A stretch of 64,000 nt of DNA from Corynebacterium pelargi (GCF_014635485.1 NZ_BMCX01000003.1:1-64000), one strand, 5' to 3'. Shown: positions 10,812-22,845, counted from the first letter of the stretch. The notes: generated by a model not told the origin, from the letters alone. Numbers and translations are program-made.

Positions 10812-13316
10812 TTAGGCACGCATCTGGGCACCGTGGTCGCGCTGCGCACGATCGGCGGCAGCCAAACGAGCCTCATTGCATTCCTCATCGGTAAGCGTGC
10901 GATCAGCAGCGCGGAAAGACAAGGAGAACGCGAGCGACTTCTTCTCAGCGCCAAGAGATTCGGAACGGTAGACGTCGAAAAGCTCCACCTGCTCCAATAA
11001 ATCACCGGCACCGGCGATGATAGAGGCGCGAACCTCCTCGGCGGGCGTGGATTCATCCACCACCAAGGCCAAGTCCTGGTGCAAGGCCGGGAAGCTTGAG
11101 AGCACAGGAGCCGGCAACACGGCATCAAAGGGCAATGCCGTGACATCAAGCTCCATGGCACAGGTACGCGCAGGCAGGTTCAAACGCTCCAAGACCTGGG
11201 GGTGAAGCTCACCGGCGTAGCCGACAACCTGCTCGCCGGCAAGCAAGGCGGCACAACGACCCGGGTGCCAAGGCAGCTTCTCCGCGTTGCGAACCTGCAA
11301 CTCCACACCGGCGGCGCGAGCGACGATACGAGCGGATTCGATCGCATCAGCAAAGCTATACACCCGGCCCTTGCCCCACGGCCCGCTGTACTGCTGCTCA
11401 CCTGCACCAACGGTGGCCACATGCAGCGGCTGGTACGGCAGAGAATCCAGAAGCTGCGCTACGTCTGCTTCGCTCGGACGCGAACGGACATCCAGCATGG
11501 GCGAGGTGCCATCGCCTCGGCGGAAAGCCACCTGCTGCAAGCCGAACATCGCTACATCATTGCGGCCACGGGCAACATTGCGGCTCAAAGCCTCAAGCAT
11601 GGAGGGCAGCAAGGTGGTGGCGAGCACGGCATAGTCGCTATCCAGCGGATTTTGCACCTTCACCGTCTCACGGCGGGGATCATCACTGTCGAGGCCCCAC
11701 ACATCAAAGGCATCATTGCGAATAAAGGGCGTGGGAAGGATCTCTGCGTAGCCGGAATACGCCAGGGCGTGGCCGATGGCTCGACGGCGACGCTGTGCAG
11801 GAGAAAGGCCACGGCCAACGGCCGCAGGCGGCACGATCGAGGGCACAGACTCTAAGCCCTCCAGGCGCAGCACCTCTTCAACCAAATCGGCCTGCTCGCC
11901 AAGATCGGGACGCCACGTGGGAGGCACCACCGTGAGCTGATCGCCCTCGCGTGCGACCGCGCAACCTACTTCTTGCAGGCGTGCAATAACGGTTTCGGGG
12001 CTATAGTCCACACCGGCAACCTGGCTGGGACGGTGCACCGACATGCTAATTTCTGCCGGAGCCTGCGTGCTGCCAACCAGTGTGCGCTCCGCGCTGACGC
12101 TGCCACCGGCAATCTGAGTAAGCAAGGCACAGGCTGCATCAAGGGCGATTTCAATGATCGCCGGATCAACGCCGCGTTCGAAGCGACGCGATGCCTCAGA
12201 GCTCAGCTTATGCCTCCGCGAGGTGCGCGCGGTGGTGATGGGATCCCAGTTCGCTGCCTCGAAGATCACATCGGTGGTGTCGTCTTGAATCTCGGAGGAG
12301 CTACCACCCATCACACCGGCAAGCGACTGGATGCCGGAATCGTCGACAATCACCACATCTTCTTCATGCAGTTCGCGTTCCACATGGTCAAGGGTGGTCA
12401 GCTTCTCGCCCTTCTGCGCGCGGCGCACCACCAAGTTGCCCTGGACCAAGGAGGCATCGAAGGCGTGCATCGGTTGGCCGAGAAGGAACATCACATAGTT
12501 GGTGACGTCGGTGGCGGCATTGACAGGGCGCTGCCCACACAGCATGAGTTCACGCTGCAACCACAGCGGAGACTCCTTCTTCGGATCAATGCCTTCGACC
12601 TTGCGCAGGCCAAAGCGGCGGGCTTTGGTGTCTTCTTGCAGATCAACTGCCAACACCTCGCCTGCTGGCGCAGGTACAGCGGAGGTATCAATATCAGCCA
12701 CCGAAAGATCCTCGGCTGGATCAGCAAATTGGAGCTCAAAGGCGCTGGCCAGCTCGCGGGTTAAGCCGCGTGCAGAGAGGGCATAGCCGCGATCGGGCGT
12801 GATATTCACGTCGAATACCGTGTCGGAAAGGTCGAGGATTTCGCGGGCATCTTGGCCGGGCTCGCCTTCTTCTAACACGATGATGCCAGCGTTTTGTTTA
12901 TCGCTTAATCCAAGCTCAGCGGCCGAACAGATCATGCCGGCAGAGACCTGCCCATAGGTCTTGCGCTCGGCAATGGCGAAGTTGCCCGGCAGCACAGCGC
13001 CTGGGAGGGAAACGACAACAAGGTCGCCTTCTTGGAAGTTGCGGGCACCGCACACGATGGACTGCAGTTCCCCGCTGCCATTGGCTTGGCCAACATTGAC
13101 GTGGCAGTGGCGGATGGGCTTTTTAAAGCCCTCGAGTTCCACGATGCTTTCTACCCTTCCTACTACCAGCGGGCCGGTGGTTTCAGGGATGGGGGCGTAG
13201 CCTTCTGTTTCGAATCCGACGCGAACATAGCCTGCGTCGAGTTCTTCCGAGGAGACAGACCAGCCTGGATTGGCGTGTGCGAGCAGCCTCGTGACCCAGT
13301 GTTGAGAGATCAGCAT
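10812..13316 (-). CDS. pheT: Phenylalanyl-tRNA synthetase beta subunit
   Basis: Beta chain of the alpha2-beta2 class II PheRS. The 834 residues show the N-terminal EMAPII/OB-type tRNA-binding domain (IRHCHVNVG region), the B3/B4 editing domain, the B5 domain and a C-terminal ferredoxin-like anticodon-binding domain (SSFPALHQDLALVVDE). AGGAAG lies 9 bases before the ATG. It follows pheS by 101 bp on the same strand. Confidence 0.97.
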   Translation of the reverse strand: MLISQHWVTRLLAHANPGWSVSSEELDAGYVRVGFETEGYAPIPETTGPLVVGRVESIVELEGFKKPIRHCHVNVGQANGSGELQSIVCGARNFQEGDLVVVSLPGAVLPGNFAIAERKTYGQVSAGMICSAAELGLSDKQNAGIIVLEEGEPGQDAREILDLSDTVFDVNITPDRGYALSARGLTRELASAFELQFADPAEDLSVADIDTSAVPAPAGEVLAVDLQEDTKARRFGLRKVEGIDPKKESPLWLQRELMLCGQRPVNAATDVTNYVMFLLGQPMHAFDASLVQGNLVVRRAQKGEKLTTLDHVERELHEEDVVIVDDSGIQSLAGVMGGSSSEIQDDTTDVIFEAANWDPITTARTSRRHKLSSEASRRFERGVDPAIIEIALDAACALLTQIAGGSVSAERTLVGSTQAPAEISMSVHRPSQVAGVDYSPETVIARLQEVGCAVAREGDQLTVVPPTWRPDLGEQADLVEEVLRLEGLESVPSIVPPAAVGRGLSPAQRRRRAIGHALAYSGYAEILPTPFIRNDAFDVWGLDSDDPRRETVKVQNPLDSDYAVLATTLLPSMLEALSRNVARGRNDVAMFGLQQVAFRRGDGTSPMLDVRSRPSEADVAQLLDSLPYQPLHVATVGAGEQQYSGPWGKGRVYSFADAIESARIVARAAGVELQVRNAEKLPWHPGRCAALLAGEQVVGYAGELHPQVLERLNLPARTCAMELDVTALPFDAVLPAPVLSSFPALHQDLALVVDESTPAEEVRASIIAGAGDLLEQVELFDVYRSESLGAEKKSLAFSLSFRAADRTLTDEECNEARLAAADRAQRDHGAQMRA

Positions 13317-13417
13317 GGAGCGGTTCTTCCTTTAATAATCTTTTTGTGTACTACAGCGATCGTTGCTCTTTGGTGGTCTGTATCGCATCGCGTGCGCCAG
13401 CACCACCACGGTGGCGT

Positions 13418-14470
<1,053 letters not shown>

Positions 14471-14520
14471 TCACGTTGGAGTTTCGAGGCAATCAACCCA
14501 GCCATCATACCTTGTAGTGG

Positions 14521-15351
14521 CTACTCGCTTTTCGACGAACCCGCGTGGAGCACTTTCGAGGACTCATAGAGGCAAATCGATGCGGCCGTGGCCAAGTTCA
14601 GCGATTCTGCACGCCCCCGGATAGGGATACGCACCCGGTGGTCGGCTTGTTCCAGCAATGCGGGGCTTAAGCCATGGGCCTCATTGCCAAAAAGCCAGGC
14701 GGTGGGCTTTGCCAGCAGTTCCTCGGCATCATCGAGGTCTACTTCTCCATCGGCACTGGTCGCCAGCACCTGCATCCCGCGGGCGCGCAGGCTTTGGAGC
14801 ACTGCTTCAATATTGTTTTCGCGAGCTACTGGCAAATGAAACAGTGAGCCAGCAGATGCGCGCACACACTTCGAGGACTGCGGATCAACCGTTTCTCCTG
14901 CAAACACCACAGCATCTGCACCCATAGCATCTGCCACACGAATCAATGTGCCCGCGTTACCCGGCTCATTGGTTTCTACTGGAATGCTGAGCAATTGCGG
15001 TGTGCCGCGAAGCGCCTGCTTGACCGGCCAGAGCACCGGATTGCAGATGGCAAACAAACCAGTGGTGGTTTTGGTATCAGACATGTGCGCCGCCGCGCGG
15101 TTATTGATGGGATGGATGTACACGCCCATGTTCTGCGCCAAGGTGAGGATGTGGCCAAACCGCGTGGCCGCCTGCTCGGTGATAAACAGATCCGTGGCGG
15201 AGCCTGTGGCTAGGGCTGCTTCTACTGAGTTTTCGCCCTCGACGATGAACTTCTGCGCCTTCTTCCGGGCGGCGCTGCGGTGCAGCTTTGCTGCTTGCAC
15301 CACCCGCGGGGTGCGTTCAGTAAATGGATCTGAAAAATCAATGGAGGCCAT
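14521..15351 (-). CDS. TrmH/SpoU-family RNA 2'-O-methyltransferase
   Basis: SAM-dependent ribose methyltransferase of the SPOUT class, probably acting on 23S rRNA; it occupies the tsnR position of mycobacteria. An N-terminal L30e-like substrate-binding domain (AARKKAQKFIVEGENSVEAA) precedes the SpoU knot. The knot motifs are NEPGNAGTLIRVADAMGADA, LFGNEAHGLS and a C-terminal SLNLATAASICLYE. The start at 15351 (MASIDF) is favoured because homologues begin just before FTERTPRVV, although its GGAGG is about 20 bases away; an in-frame ATG 17 codons upstream cannot be excluded. Confidence 0.88.
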   Translation of the reverse strand: MASIDFSDPFTERTPRVVQAAKLHRSAARKKAQKFIVEGENSVEAALATGSATDLFITEQAATRFGHILTLAQNMGVYIHPINNRAAAHMSDTKTTTGLFAICNPVLWPVKQALRGTPQLLSIPVETNEPGNAGTLIRVADAMGADAVVFAGETVDPQSSKCVRASAGSLFHLPVARENNIEAVLQSLRARGMQVLATSADGEVDLDDAEELLAKPTAWLFGNEAHGLSPALLEQADHRVRIPIRGRAESLNLATAASICLYESSKVLHAGSSKSE

Positions 15352-15429
15352 GTGGCAAATGTAGCAACAGACCTCCGATGGCATGGGTGTTGCACCGATC
15401 ATCGACTTCGATGCCCCAAAACGCCCAAG

Positions 15430-15468
15430 CTAGCGCTGCGCAACGCTGTTGCGTGCGCACAGCGCTAG
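15430..15468 (-). terminator. Large palindromic stem-loop at the end of the 652-aa gene
   Basis: CTAGCGCTG (15430-15438) pairs with CAGCGCTAG (15460-15468), and CGCAAC/GTTGCG forms an inner stem. The outer arm includes the TAG stop codon of the upstream gene. On the minus strand GCGTTTTGG follows about 10 bases after the stem. It is a probable terminator. Confidence 0.55.
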
Positions 15469-17423
15469 GAACGAACCAGCGTCCAATCCAAAGACTCAAA
15501 GTCGGCGCGATCCCCGGAACTGAACTGCTCTAATAGGGAGATGGCGTAGCCGAAGTCCTTGGTCTTGATCTGGAAGCATTCGACCTCACCAAGGTCGTGG
15601 CCCCATTCGATCAGATACTCCTGTTCCCCGATGCGGTCTACCTGGCAGTAGTCGCCGACGATGCGCGTGTCATTGAGCGCGATCCAATCACTGACACTAG
15701 GCAGGCCGGCCTCAAGAAGCTGTTCCAGCAAGCAGGGATCAAAATACTGCGAGCCATAACAGCTCGAACCGAAGATGAAACGTGGCTGGTCTTCCGTCTC
15801 GCCTAAAGCGATGCTTTCGTCCCAAGCGAATTCCTCTTCAAGGAATTTCACGCCGAAAGTCAAGCAGTAGAGCGTGAAGAATGCCATATAAAGAGGCACC
15901 TCTTGGCTGCGGTAGCCGGTGGTGGGAGTCATCAGTGTGACGCTGAAGCCTCCCTCGTCAAATTCGGTGCTTAACGAGGATCGTTGCGCCAAGGGGGTGG
16001 AACGTGGCGAGGAGGCTTCAAGGCGTAACCATGGTTGGTATCGGTGCGCAGCTTCAATGATGGACGCGGTAGTAGTGGAGTTCCACTGGCCTACCGGGAA
16101 TGGCCCATTCCACAGCGTCAATGGACACAATTCGCGCTCGGGTTCTGCGGACCCGGAGGGGTTATAGAGCACGAGCTCGCCATTGACCACCAGGGAAATA
16201 TTGCGATCTTCGGCGAGGTGCAATAAGCGCTCGAAGGCCGCGGCTGCGGTTTCTGCTGCAACCATGATGGTGACCACGGGCGCGGCTTCTAATTGCTGCT
16301 CCGAGATCAGCAGCTCACTGCCAATGCGCTCATTGGCTGCGTCGATAAAGCTTTGCATCATGATGCTCGGCTCAGTTTCTGCAAAGCGCATGTGCTCATG
16401 GAAGGCACGAACCGAAGCTTCGCGCCACATTTCATCTCTGTCTGGCAACTCGGCTGCACTGATCGTCCAGAGGGAGGTGTGCCACACATCGTCGGCTACT
16501 TCCCAGTTGCGGGCTAGAGGCGCTATCTCCCCTGCCACATAGATCTGCACGACCTCAAGCAGGGACGCAAGGGAGTCGAAGGTGCGCGAATAGCGCATAT
16601 TGAAGTCTTCTACCCAGATGGCCTCCCATTGACCATTGCGGTTGCGGCCATAGCTCAGCGGCTGCCGAGGGTTATCACTGAGGGTGAGCATCTGGCCGGG
16701 TTTGAGTGTGTCTACTGCATCGAAAGCTCGAAGCGGCAACGCCAAACGTTCAGCGGGTGTGACGGAGGGGTGTTCTACGTCGAAGGCAGGCTCCCAGTCT
16801 GCATCAAGCAAGACGGGGCAGCGGTCGGAAAAGAGCAAGAGCAGCTCGACGGCACGATCGATGGAATCAGTCGTTGTCTCTTCTTCCCAATCCTCGCCCT
16901 TTCTAAACACCCTTATGCTGCCGTCTGGGCGTGGGCTAAAGCCGCACACGTGGCCGAAGGATTCCGCTTCCACCGGTTTCATGGAGCTGACCACTACTTC
17001 CGGTTCTGGTCCACGAAGCGCATCTTCAAAGGCTGCATGCAACGCCGAAGCGGTGACCTGGTTCCATACCGAGCCGAGGCTATTAAAGACGAAACTTTGG
17101 GCGATTCCCGGATCGGGCCACACAGAGAAATTGAACAACACGCCACTCGATCCAAGCAGCACTGCCAGCCGGTGTTCTTGCGCAAGCTCTTCGGCGAGTT
17201 GCATTACCTGGTGGAAGTCTTCTTCCTCGATTTCGACCTCGATCAGCAGATGCGGCTCGATGGATGTACCAAGGAATTCCCCGAGCGCGGCCGCCACTGG
17301 GACCATTTGCTCACTGTGAACCCGTAACTCTTCGGGCTCTGTTTGGGCCAGCATTTCCGCTAGCGGGGTATTGCAGGCCAGCAGGGTCGGCGGTGCTGCA
17401 TAGAAGGTCAAAGGGAAAGCCAT
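15465..17423 (-). CDS. Unrecognised 652-aa protein with two tandem copies of one module
   Basis: I recognise no known domain. The protein is acidic, Trp-rich, and lacks a signal peptide and membrane segments, so it should be cytoplasmic. It consists of two related halves offset by about 325 residues. LAEELAQEHRLAVLLGSSGV (76-95) matches LLHLAEDRNISLVVNGELV (400-418). VWNQVTASALHAAFEDAL (119-136) matches GQWNSTTTASIIEAAHRY (445-462). The block at 167-213 ending LLDADWEPA matches 490-537 ending LEEEFAWDES. It lies between rplT and an rRNA methyltransferase on the same strand. A TAATCT box 7 bases before the ATG suggests its own leaderless transcript. Confidence 0.85.
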   Translation of the reverse strand: MAFPLTFYAAPPTLLACNTPLAEMLAQTEPEELRVHSEQMVPVAAALGEFLGTSIEPHLLIEVEIEEEDFHQVMQLAEELAQEHRLAVLLGSSGVLFNFSVWPDPGIAQSFVFNSLGSVWNQVTASALHAAFEDALRGPEPEVVVSSMKPVEAESFGHVCGFSPRPDGSIRVFRKGEDWEEETTTDSIDRAVELLLLFSDRCPVLLDADWEPAFDVEHPSVTPAERLALPLRAFDAVDTLKPGQMLTLSDNPRQPLSYGRNRNGQWEAIWVEDFNMRYSRTFDSLASLLEVVQIYVAGEIAPLARNWEVADDVWHTSLWTISAAELPDRDEMWREASVRAFHEHMRFAETEPSIMMQSFIDAANERIGSELLISEQQLEAAPVVTIMVAAETAAAAFERLLHLAEDRNISLVVNGELVLYNPSGSAEPERELCPLTLWNGPFPVGQWNSTTTASIIEAAHRYQPWLRLEASSPRSTPLAQRSSLSTEFDEGGFSVTLMTPTTGYRSQEVPLYMAFFTLYCLTFGVKFLEEEFAWDESIALGETEDQPRFIFGSSCYGSQYFDPCLLEQLLEAGLPSVSDWIALNDTRIVGDYCQVDRIGEQEYLIEWGHDLGEVECFQIKTKDFGYAISLLEQFSSGDRADFESLDWTLVRS

Positions 17424-17465
17424 GTCGCACAGATTACATTGAGAGCTGCACGACTGCTGGTTTTT

Positions 17466-17503
17466 AGCAAAAAATAAACCCGGATCCCTTTGGGGAATCC
17501 GGG
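17466..17503 (-). terminator. infC-rpmI-rplT operon terminator
   Basis: CCCGGATTCCC and GGGATCCGGG form a stem with one bulge, followed on the minus strand by TTTATTTTTT, about 20 bases past the rplT stop. Confidence 0.9.
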
Positions 17504-17524
17504 CTGAAAGCTCAGTGCCTTGTA

Positions 17525-17908
17525 TTAGGCAGCCTTGGGAGCGTTGACGTCCTCAGGCAGAGCAGCCTTGGCGGCCTCGCAGATTGCGGAGAATGCGGCG
17601 AAGTCGTTCACGGCGAGATCGGCAAGCACCTTGCGGTCAACCTCGATCTCAGCAAGGCGCAGACCCTGGATGAGACGGTTGTAGGTGATGTCGTTCATGC
17701 GAGCTGCAGCGTTGATGCGGGTGATCCACAGCTTGCGGAACTCCGACTTGCGGGCACGACGATCGCGGTATGCGTACGTCATGGAGTGGAGCCACTGCTC
17801 CTTGGCCTTACGGTACAGGCGGGAGCGCTGGCCGCGGTAGCCCTTAGCGGACTTCAGAATATCGCGACGCTTCTTCTTTGCGTTCAGTGAGCGCTTGACA
17901 CGTGCCAC
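17525..17908 (-). CDS. rplT: 50S ribosomal protein L20
   Basis: Binds 23S rRNA early in 50S assembly. The N-terminal basic stretch ([20 protein letters not shown]) and the globular block [14 protein letters not shown] are typical. It has 127 residues. The start is GTG with GGAAG 7 bases upstream. It is third in the infC-rpmI-rplT operon. Confidence 0.98.
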   Translation of the reverse strand: MARVKRSLNAKKKRRDILKSAKGYRGQRSRLYRKAKEQWLHSMTYAYRDRRARKSEFRKLWITRINAAARMNDITYNRLIQGLRLAEIEVDRKVLADLAVNDFAAFSAICEAAKAALPEDVNAPKAA

Positions 17909-17969
17909 TTGAAAACTTCCTTAATCTATTTGGTGTGTTATTGGGAACTGAAGATTGTGTTGGCGGTGA

Positions 17970-18164
17970 TTAACCGCGACCAAGCAGGCGCTTCACGCGC
18001 TTGGTGTCTGCCTTGGCAACGTCTTCGGTGCCCTTCAGGCGGCGGGTACGAGTCGAGGGCTTGCCCTCGAGCAGGTGGCGGCGGTTAGCCTGCTCACGAC
18101 GGAGCTTGCCGGAACCGGTGATCTTGACGCGCTTAGCGGTGCCCTTGTGGGTCTTCTGCTTCAT
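17970..18164 (-). CDS. rpmI: 50S ribosomal protein L35
   Basis: Small basic 50S protein of 64 residues beginning [20 protein letters not shown], which matches L35. The ATG at 18164 is chosen because the upstream extension overlaps infC and is not conserved-looking. AAGGACG precedes it. Confidence 0.97.
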   Translation of the reverse strand: MKQKTHKGTAKRVKITGSGKLRREQANRRHLLEGKPSTRTRRLKGTEDVAKADTKRVKRLLGRG

Positions 18165-18198
18165 TGGATTAACGTCCTTTTTCGAATCTGTTACGTTT

Positions 18199-18720
<522 letters not shown>

Positions 18721-18749
18721 GGGGACTCCTCAAGTAGCAAATTGAACTT

Positions 18750-18835
18750 TTGACGTACCGCGTCAATCGCCGGGTTTTCACAAGATGAGCATGTGCGCTC
18801 ATGCGAAAAACCCGTTCACCCTCGGGGTGAACGGG
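18750..18835 (-). promoter_or_regulatory. infC leader: attenuator-like terminator and alternative hairpin
   Basis: On the minus strand CCCGTTCACC / GGTGAACGGG followed by TTTTT (18806-18835) is a strong intrinsic terminator about 85 bases before infC. Its GGGTTTTT end can instead pair with AAAACCC downstream (18772-18813), stacked on ATGAGC/GCTCAT. A further stem TTGACG/CGTCAA lies at 18750-18766. This looks like a transcription attenuator that tunes infC-rpmI-rplT expression. Confidence 0.6.
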
Positions 18836-18987
18836 AGATCGTGTTCCAGACATACGCAACACCGCGTGTGTCCTTTACCTTGACCCTTGTCCAGCGTTGT
18901 ACCGGAGTACTCAGCGGCTTCGGGTGGGATGATCTCCACTTGCGACCTACTACAGAGCAAAACCCTTAGTAGGCGGTAGTGGAAGAT

Positions 18988-19017
18988 ACCTTAGCAGTAT
19001 CCCCACCCGAGATGCAA
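18988..19017 (-). promoter_or_regulatory. infC operon promoter
   Basis: TTGCAT (19012-19017), an 18-bp spacer and TAAGGT (18988-18993) on the minus strand. It predicts a start near 18981 and a leader of about 260 nt. The same TAAGGT -10 precedes rpsA. Together with the attenuator this accounts for the 309-bp gene-free gap between infC and uvrA. Confidence 0.55.
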
Positions 19018-19029
19018 CGCGACACGAAC

Positions 19030-21879
19030 TTAGAGGATTTCTTTGAGGAACTGCCCCGTGTGCGATCCGGATACTTGAGCAACCTCCTCGGGCGTTCCTT
19101 GGGCTACCACTTGGCCACCACCAGAGCCACCTTCTGGGCCCATATCAATGATCCAGTCGGCGGCCTTGATCACGTCCAGGTTGTGCTCGATCACTAACAC
19201 TGAGTTGCCCTTATCCACCAGGCCCTGAATCACCAGCATCAATTTGCGGATATCTTCGAAGTGCAACCCGGTGGTGGGCTCATCGAGGATGTAAATGGTG
19301 CGCCCATTGGATCGCTTCTGCAGCTCCGATGCCAGTTTCACGCGCTGAGCTTCACCACCGGACAAGGTGGTGGCCGACTGCCCAAGGCGCACATAGCCTA
19401 GGCCCACCTTGTTCAAGGTGGCGAGGTAGCGATGGATCGAGGTAATCGGCTCGAAGAACTCCGCTGCCTCGCTAATGGGCATATCGAGCACCTCTGCGAT
19501 GTTCTTGCCCTTGTACTTCACCTCAAGGGTTTCCCGGTTATAGCGCGCACCTTGGCACACCTCGCAGGGAACGTAGACATCCGGCAGGAAGTTCATTTCG
19601 ATCTTCAGCGTGCCATCACCCTGGCACGCCTCGCAGCGGCCACCTTTGACGTTAAAGGAGAAACGCCCGGGCTTATAGCCTCGCACCTTGGCCTCGGTGG
19701 TTTCGGCAAAGAGGTTGCGGATCTTGTCAAAAACACCGGTATAGGTGGCAGGGTTTGAGCGTGGGGTGCGCCCAATTGGTGATTGGTCTACCTGCACCAA
19801 CTTATCCAGATGCTCCATGCCCTCTACGCGCTTGACCCTGCCGGGCACCTGGCGTGAACGGTTGAGCTCATTAGCCAGCACCTTGGACAAGATTTGGTTA
19901 ATCAAGGTGGATTTACCCGAACCGGATACGCCAGTAATGCAGGTAAGCACGCCGAGTGGAATATCGACGTCGATATTGCGCAGGTTGTTTTCCTTCGCGC
20001 CGATAACCTTGAGCATTCTTTCGCTATCAATGTCGCGACGCTGCTCGGGCACGCCTAAAATCTTGCGCCCGCTTAAGTAGGCGCCAGTTACGGAGGCCTC
20101 GCACTCATTGATGCCTTGAGGCTCGCCCTGGTAGACGACCTCACCGCCAAATTCACCTGCCCGAGGTCCAATATCGACCAACCAATCGGCGGCACGAATG
20201 GTGTCTTCATCGTGTTCGACCACGATCAAGGTATTGCCAATATCGCGCAGGTGCTCCAGGGTGGCAATGAGTCGTTGGTTATCTCGTTGGTGCAGGCCGA
20301 TCGAAGGCTCGTCTAGGACGTAGAGCACCCCGGCCAGACCGGAACCAATCTGGGTAGCAAGACGAATGCGCTGTGCCTCACCACCAGAAAGGGTGCCTGC
20401 TGCGCGATTTAAGGTGAGGTAGTTCAAGCCAACATCGAGCAGGAATTTCAGGCGTGCCTGGATTTCTTTGAGCACTGCCCCGGCAATCATTTCCTCGCGC
20501 GCACCGAGCTGCAGGGTATGAAGAAATTCCGCAGCCTCGGCAACCGATAGGGCGCTTAAGCCGGCAATCGACTGCTCACCATGCGAGCTTGAGGCAAGGC
20601 GAACCGACAATACCTCCGGGCGCAAGCGTGCCCCCTGGCAGCTTGGGCAGGCAATCTCTCGGGTGTAGGCCAATAAGCGATCCTTCTGGCTTTCGCTATC
20701 GGTTTGATCCAATTTGCGCTGGATATACCCCAGAACTCCCTCGAAGGGCGCAGACCAGCTCCTCATGCGGCCATAACGGTTTTTATAGCGCACCGCGACT
20801 TCTTGGTCGCTGCCATGCACGAGGGCATGCTGCTGTTGTTTGCTCAGTTGGGAGTAGGGGGTGCGCGGATCAAAGTCCATAGCCTTGGCTAGGGCCTCGA
20901 TGAGCTTTTCAAAGTAACGGTGGTTGGGGCTGGCATTCCACGGCTGTACCGCTTTGATAACGGGAGCGTCTTCATCGGGAATGATGAGGTCTACATCCAC
21001 CTCGGTGCGCGTGCCGAGCCCATCGCAGGCAGGGCACGCACCGTATGGGGAGTTAAAAGAAAAGGCACGCGGTTCCAGCTCGTCAATATCGAGCGTGTGG
21101 CCATTTGGGCACGCCATCTTTTCGGAGAAGCGACGAATGCGGTTCGGATCTTCCGGATCAAGGCCGACGAATTCCAACGCCACTACGCCGTCGGCAAGCC
21201 CAAGGGCAGTTTCGACGGAATCGGTGAGCCTTTGACGCTGCGAGGCTTTGACCTGCAGACGGTCTACAACCACATCAATATCGTGCTTGACTTGCTTTTT
21301 CAGCTTCGGCGGATCGGTGAGTTGATACACCTGGCCATCAACGCGCACGCGGGCAAAGCCTTCAGCAGCAAGCTCGGCAAAAAGCTCGACAAACTCCCCT
21401 TTCCTGGTGCGCACCACTGGTGCGAGCACCTGGAATTTCGTGCCTTGTTCAAGTTCGAGGACTTGATCCACGATTTGCTGTGGTGTTTGGCGCTGGATTA
21501 CTGCATCACAGGTTGGGCAGTGCGCGGTGCCTGCGCGCGAGTAAAGCAAACGCAGATAGTCGTACACCTCGGTAATGGTGCCCACGGTTGAACGCGGGTT
21601 GCGGTTGGTGGATTTTTGGTCAATCGACACCGCAGGCGAAAGGCCTTCAATAAAGTCCACATCGGGTTTATCCATTTGGCCTAGGAACTGCCGCGCGTAG
21701 CTTGAAAGTGACTCGACATAGCGGCGCTGACCCTCGGCAAAGATGGTGTCGAATGCGAGCGAGGATTTGCCCGATCCCGAAAGGCCGGTAAACACAATGA
21801 GGGCATCGCGTGGCAAGTCGATATCAACGCCTTTGAGGTTGTGTTCTCTTGCTCCGCGTACTACCAAACGATCAGCCAC
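19030..21879 (-). CDS. uvrA: Excinuclease ABC subunit A
   Basis: Damage-recognition ATPase of nucleotide excision repair; loads UvrB. Two ABC ATPase modules are visible: Walker [10 protein letters not shown] (near residue 33) and GVSGSGKST, with signature LSGGEAQR twice. Zinc-finger cysteines are CPTCDAV/CPSCQG and CEACQGDG...CEVCQGARY. It has 949 residues. The start is GTG with AGAAGG about 10 bases upstream. It is divergent from the metallo-hydrolase gene. Confidence 0.98.
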   Translation of the reverse strand: MADRLVVRGAREHNLKGVDIDLPRDALIVFTGLSGSGKSSLAFDTIFAEGQRRYVESLSSYARQFLGQMDKPDVDFIEGLSPAVSIDQKSTNRNPRSTVGTITEVYDYLRLLYSRAGTAHCPTCDAVIQRQTPQQIVDQVLELEQGTKFQVLAPVVRTRKGEFVELFAELAAEGFARVRVDGQVYQLTDPPKLKKQVKHDIDVVVDRLQVKASQRQRLTDSVETALGLADGVVALEFVGLDPEDPNRIRRFSEKMACPNGHTLDIDELEPRAFSFNSPYGACPACDGLGTRTEVDVDLIIPDEDAPVIKAVQPWNASPNHRYFEKLIEALAKAMDFDPRTPYSQLSKQQQHALVHGSDQEVAVRYKNRYGRMRSWSAPFEGVLGYIQRKLDQTDSESQKDRLLAYTREIACPSCQGARLRPEVLSVRLASSSHGEQSIAGLSALSVAEAAEFLHTLQLGAREEMIAGAVLKEIQARLKFLLDVGLNYLTLNRAAGTLSGGEAQRIRLATQIGSGLAGVLYVLDEPSIGLHQRDNQRLIATLEHLRDIGNTLIVVEHDEDTIRAADWLVDIGPRAGEFGGEVVYQGEPQGINECEASVTGAYLSGRKILGVPEQRRDIDSERMLKVIGAKENNLRNIDVDIPLGVLTCITGVSGSGKSTLINQILSKVLANELNRSRQVPGRVKRVEGMEHLDKLVQVDQSPIGRTPRSNPATYTGVFDKIRNLFAETTEAKVRGYKPGRFSFNVKGGRCEACQGDGTLKIEMNFLPDVYVPCEVCQGARYNRETLEVKYKGKNIAEVLDMPISEAAEFFEPITSIHRYLATLNKVGLGYVRLGQSATTLSGGEAQRVKLASELQKRSNGRTIYILDEPTTGLHFEDIRKLMLVIQGLVDKGNSVLVIEHNLDVIKAADWIIDMGPEGGSGGGQVVAQGTPEEVAQVSGSHTGQFLKEIL

Positions 21880-22099
21880 GTACTTTGCACCTTCTATAAG
21901 TTATTCTTCGCTGCGCCCGAGATGCGCTGGTTGTTTATCTCTACGTTTTTTACAAGGGGTTGTGACCCCACTATTACAGCGCATGGCTTGGGAGAAAAAT
22001 TGCATCTTCTTGCCATTGCGGCCATCCCTGCCGGGCCCATGAGGCCCCATTCTAGCAATATATCGAACAGATGGCCGAACACTATGGGGCTTGGGGCGC

Positions 22100-22105
22100 T
22101 ACACT
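22100..22105 (+). promoter_or_regulatory. -10 box of the metallo-hydrolase gene
   Basis: TACACT ends 8 bases before the ATG and no ribosome binding site is present, so a leaderless transcript is likely. Confidence 0.45.
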
Positions 22106-22113
22106 TTCTCAGC

Positions 22114-22728
22114 ATGGAAGAAAACTCAAGCAACACCACGATCCTCGACCAAATCTCGGTGTCCGATATGGACAACAACTGCTACCTCCTCGTCCGTGGC
22201 GATCAGGCTTTGCTTATCGACGCAGCCGATAACACCGAGGAACTGCTCGCATTGGCAAAGCGCCACAACGCCACCATCACCGCGGTAGTGACCACCCACC
22301 AGCACTGGGACCATGTGCGCGCCCTAGAAGAGCTGCTCGAACGTACCCAAGCTACCCACATTGCTCCTGCCCCGGATGCCTCAGCACTACCGGCAGAAGT
22401 TGATATTGCGCTGGAGGAAGGCGACGCTTTAGATTTCGAAGGCCTCCAGCTTGAGGCGCATATTCTTCGTGGCCACACCCCTGGCGGTTTGGCGCTGTCC
22501 TGCGACATTGACGGCACCACGCACCTCTTTGTAGGAGATAGCCTCTTCCCCGGCGGAGTTGGCAAAACCAATTCCCCCGAGGAATTCGAGCAGCTCTTCT
22601 CCGACGTCAAGGAGCGCATCTTCGATGTCTATCCAGATGAGGCCATCGTGCATCCCGGCCACGGCAAGCCCACCACGCTTGGCCAGGAGCGACCACAGCT
22701 CGACCAGTGGCGCGAACGCGGTTACTAA
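22114..22728 (+). CDS. Metallo-beta-lactamase-fold hydrolase (glyoxalase II-like)
   Basis: Zinc hydrolase of 204 residues. The metal motif THQHWDHV is at 61-68, GHTPGG supplies a later His, FVGDSLFPG the bridging Asp and HPGHG the final His, as in glyoxalase II-type enzymes. The substrate cannot be read from sequence; thioesters are typical for the subfamily. Mycobacteria have a similar gene beside uvrA. The longer open frame upstream is rejected because it lacks family similarity and the ATG at 22114 follows a TACACT box. Confidence 0.9.
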   Translation: MEENSSNTTILDQISVSDMDNNCYLLVRGDQALLIDAADNTEELLALAKRHNATITAVVTTHQHWDHVRALEELLERTQATHIAPAPDASALPAEVDIALEEGDALDFEGLQLEAHILRGHTPGGLALSCDIDGTTHLFVGDSLFPGGVGKTNSPEEFEQLFSDVKERIFDVYPDEAIVHPGHGKPTTLGQERPQLDQWRERGY

Positions 22729-22793
22729 GCAACAAAATATAAACAATTTCGCACAAGGTGGCGCTTTATGCGTTCATCTTGGCAATCGAGCGC

Positions 22794-22799
22794 TATACT
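22794..22799 (+). promoter_or_regulatory. -10 box of the DoxX-like gene
   Basis: TATACT lies 46 bases before the ATG of the DoxX-like gene; no clear -35. The leader ends in AAGGAG. Confidence 0.45.
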
Positions 22800-22845
22800 C
22801 CCCCAACAAGAACGCTTTGCATCTATCTCAAGGAGATTTCTTTTT

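Noticed and set aside
21841..22113. N-terminal extension of the metallo-hydrolase
   Set aside because: Overlaps the uvrA start, lacks family similarity, and the promoter-like TACACT sits inside it.
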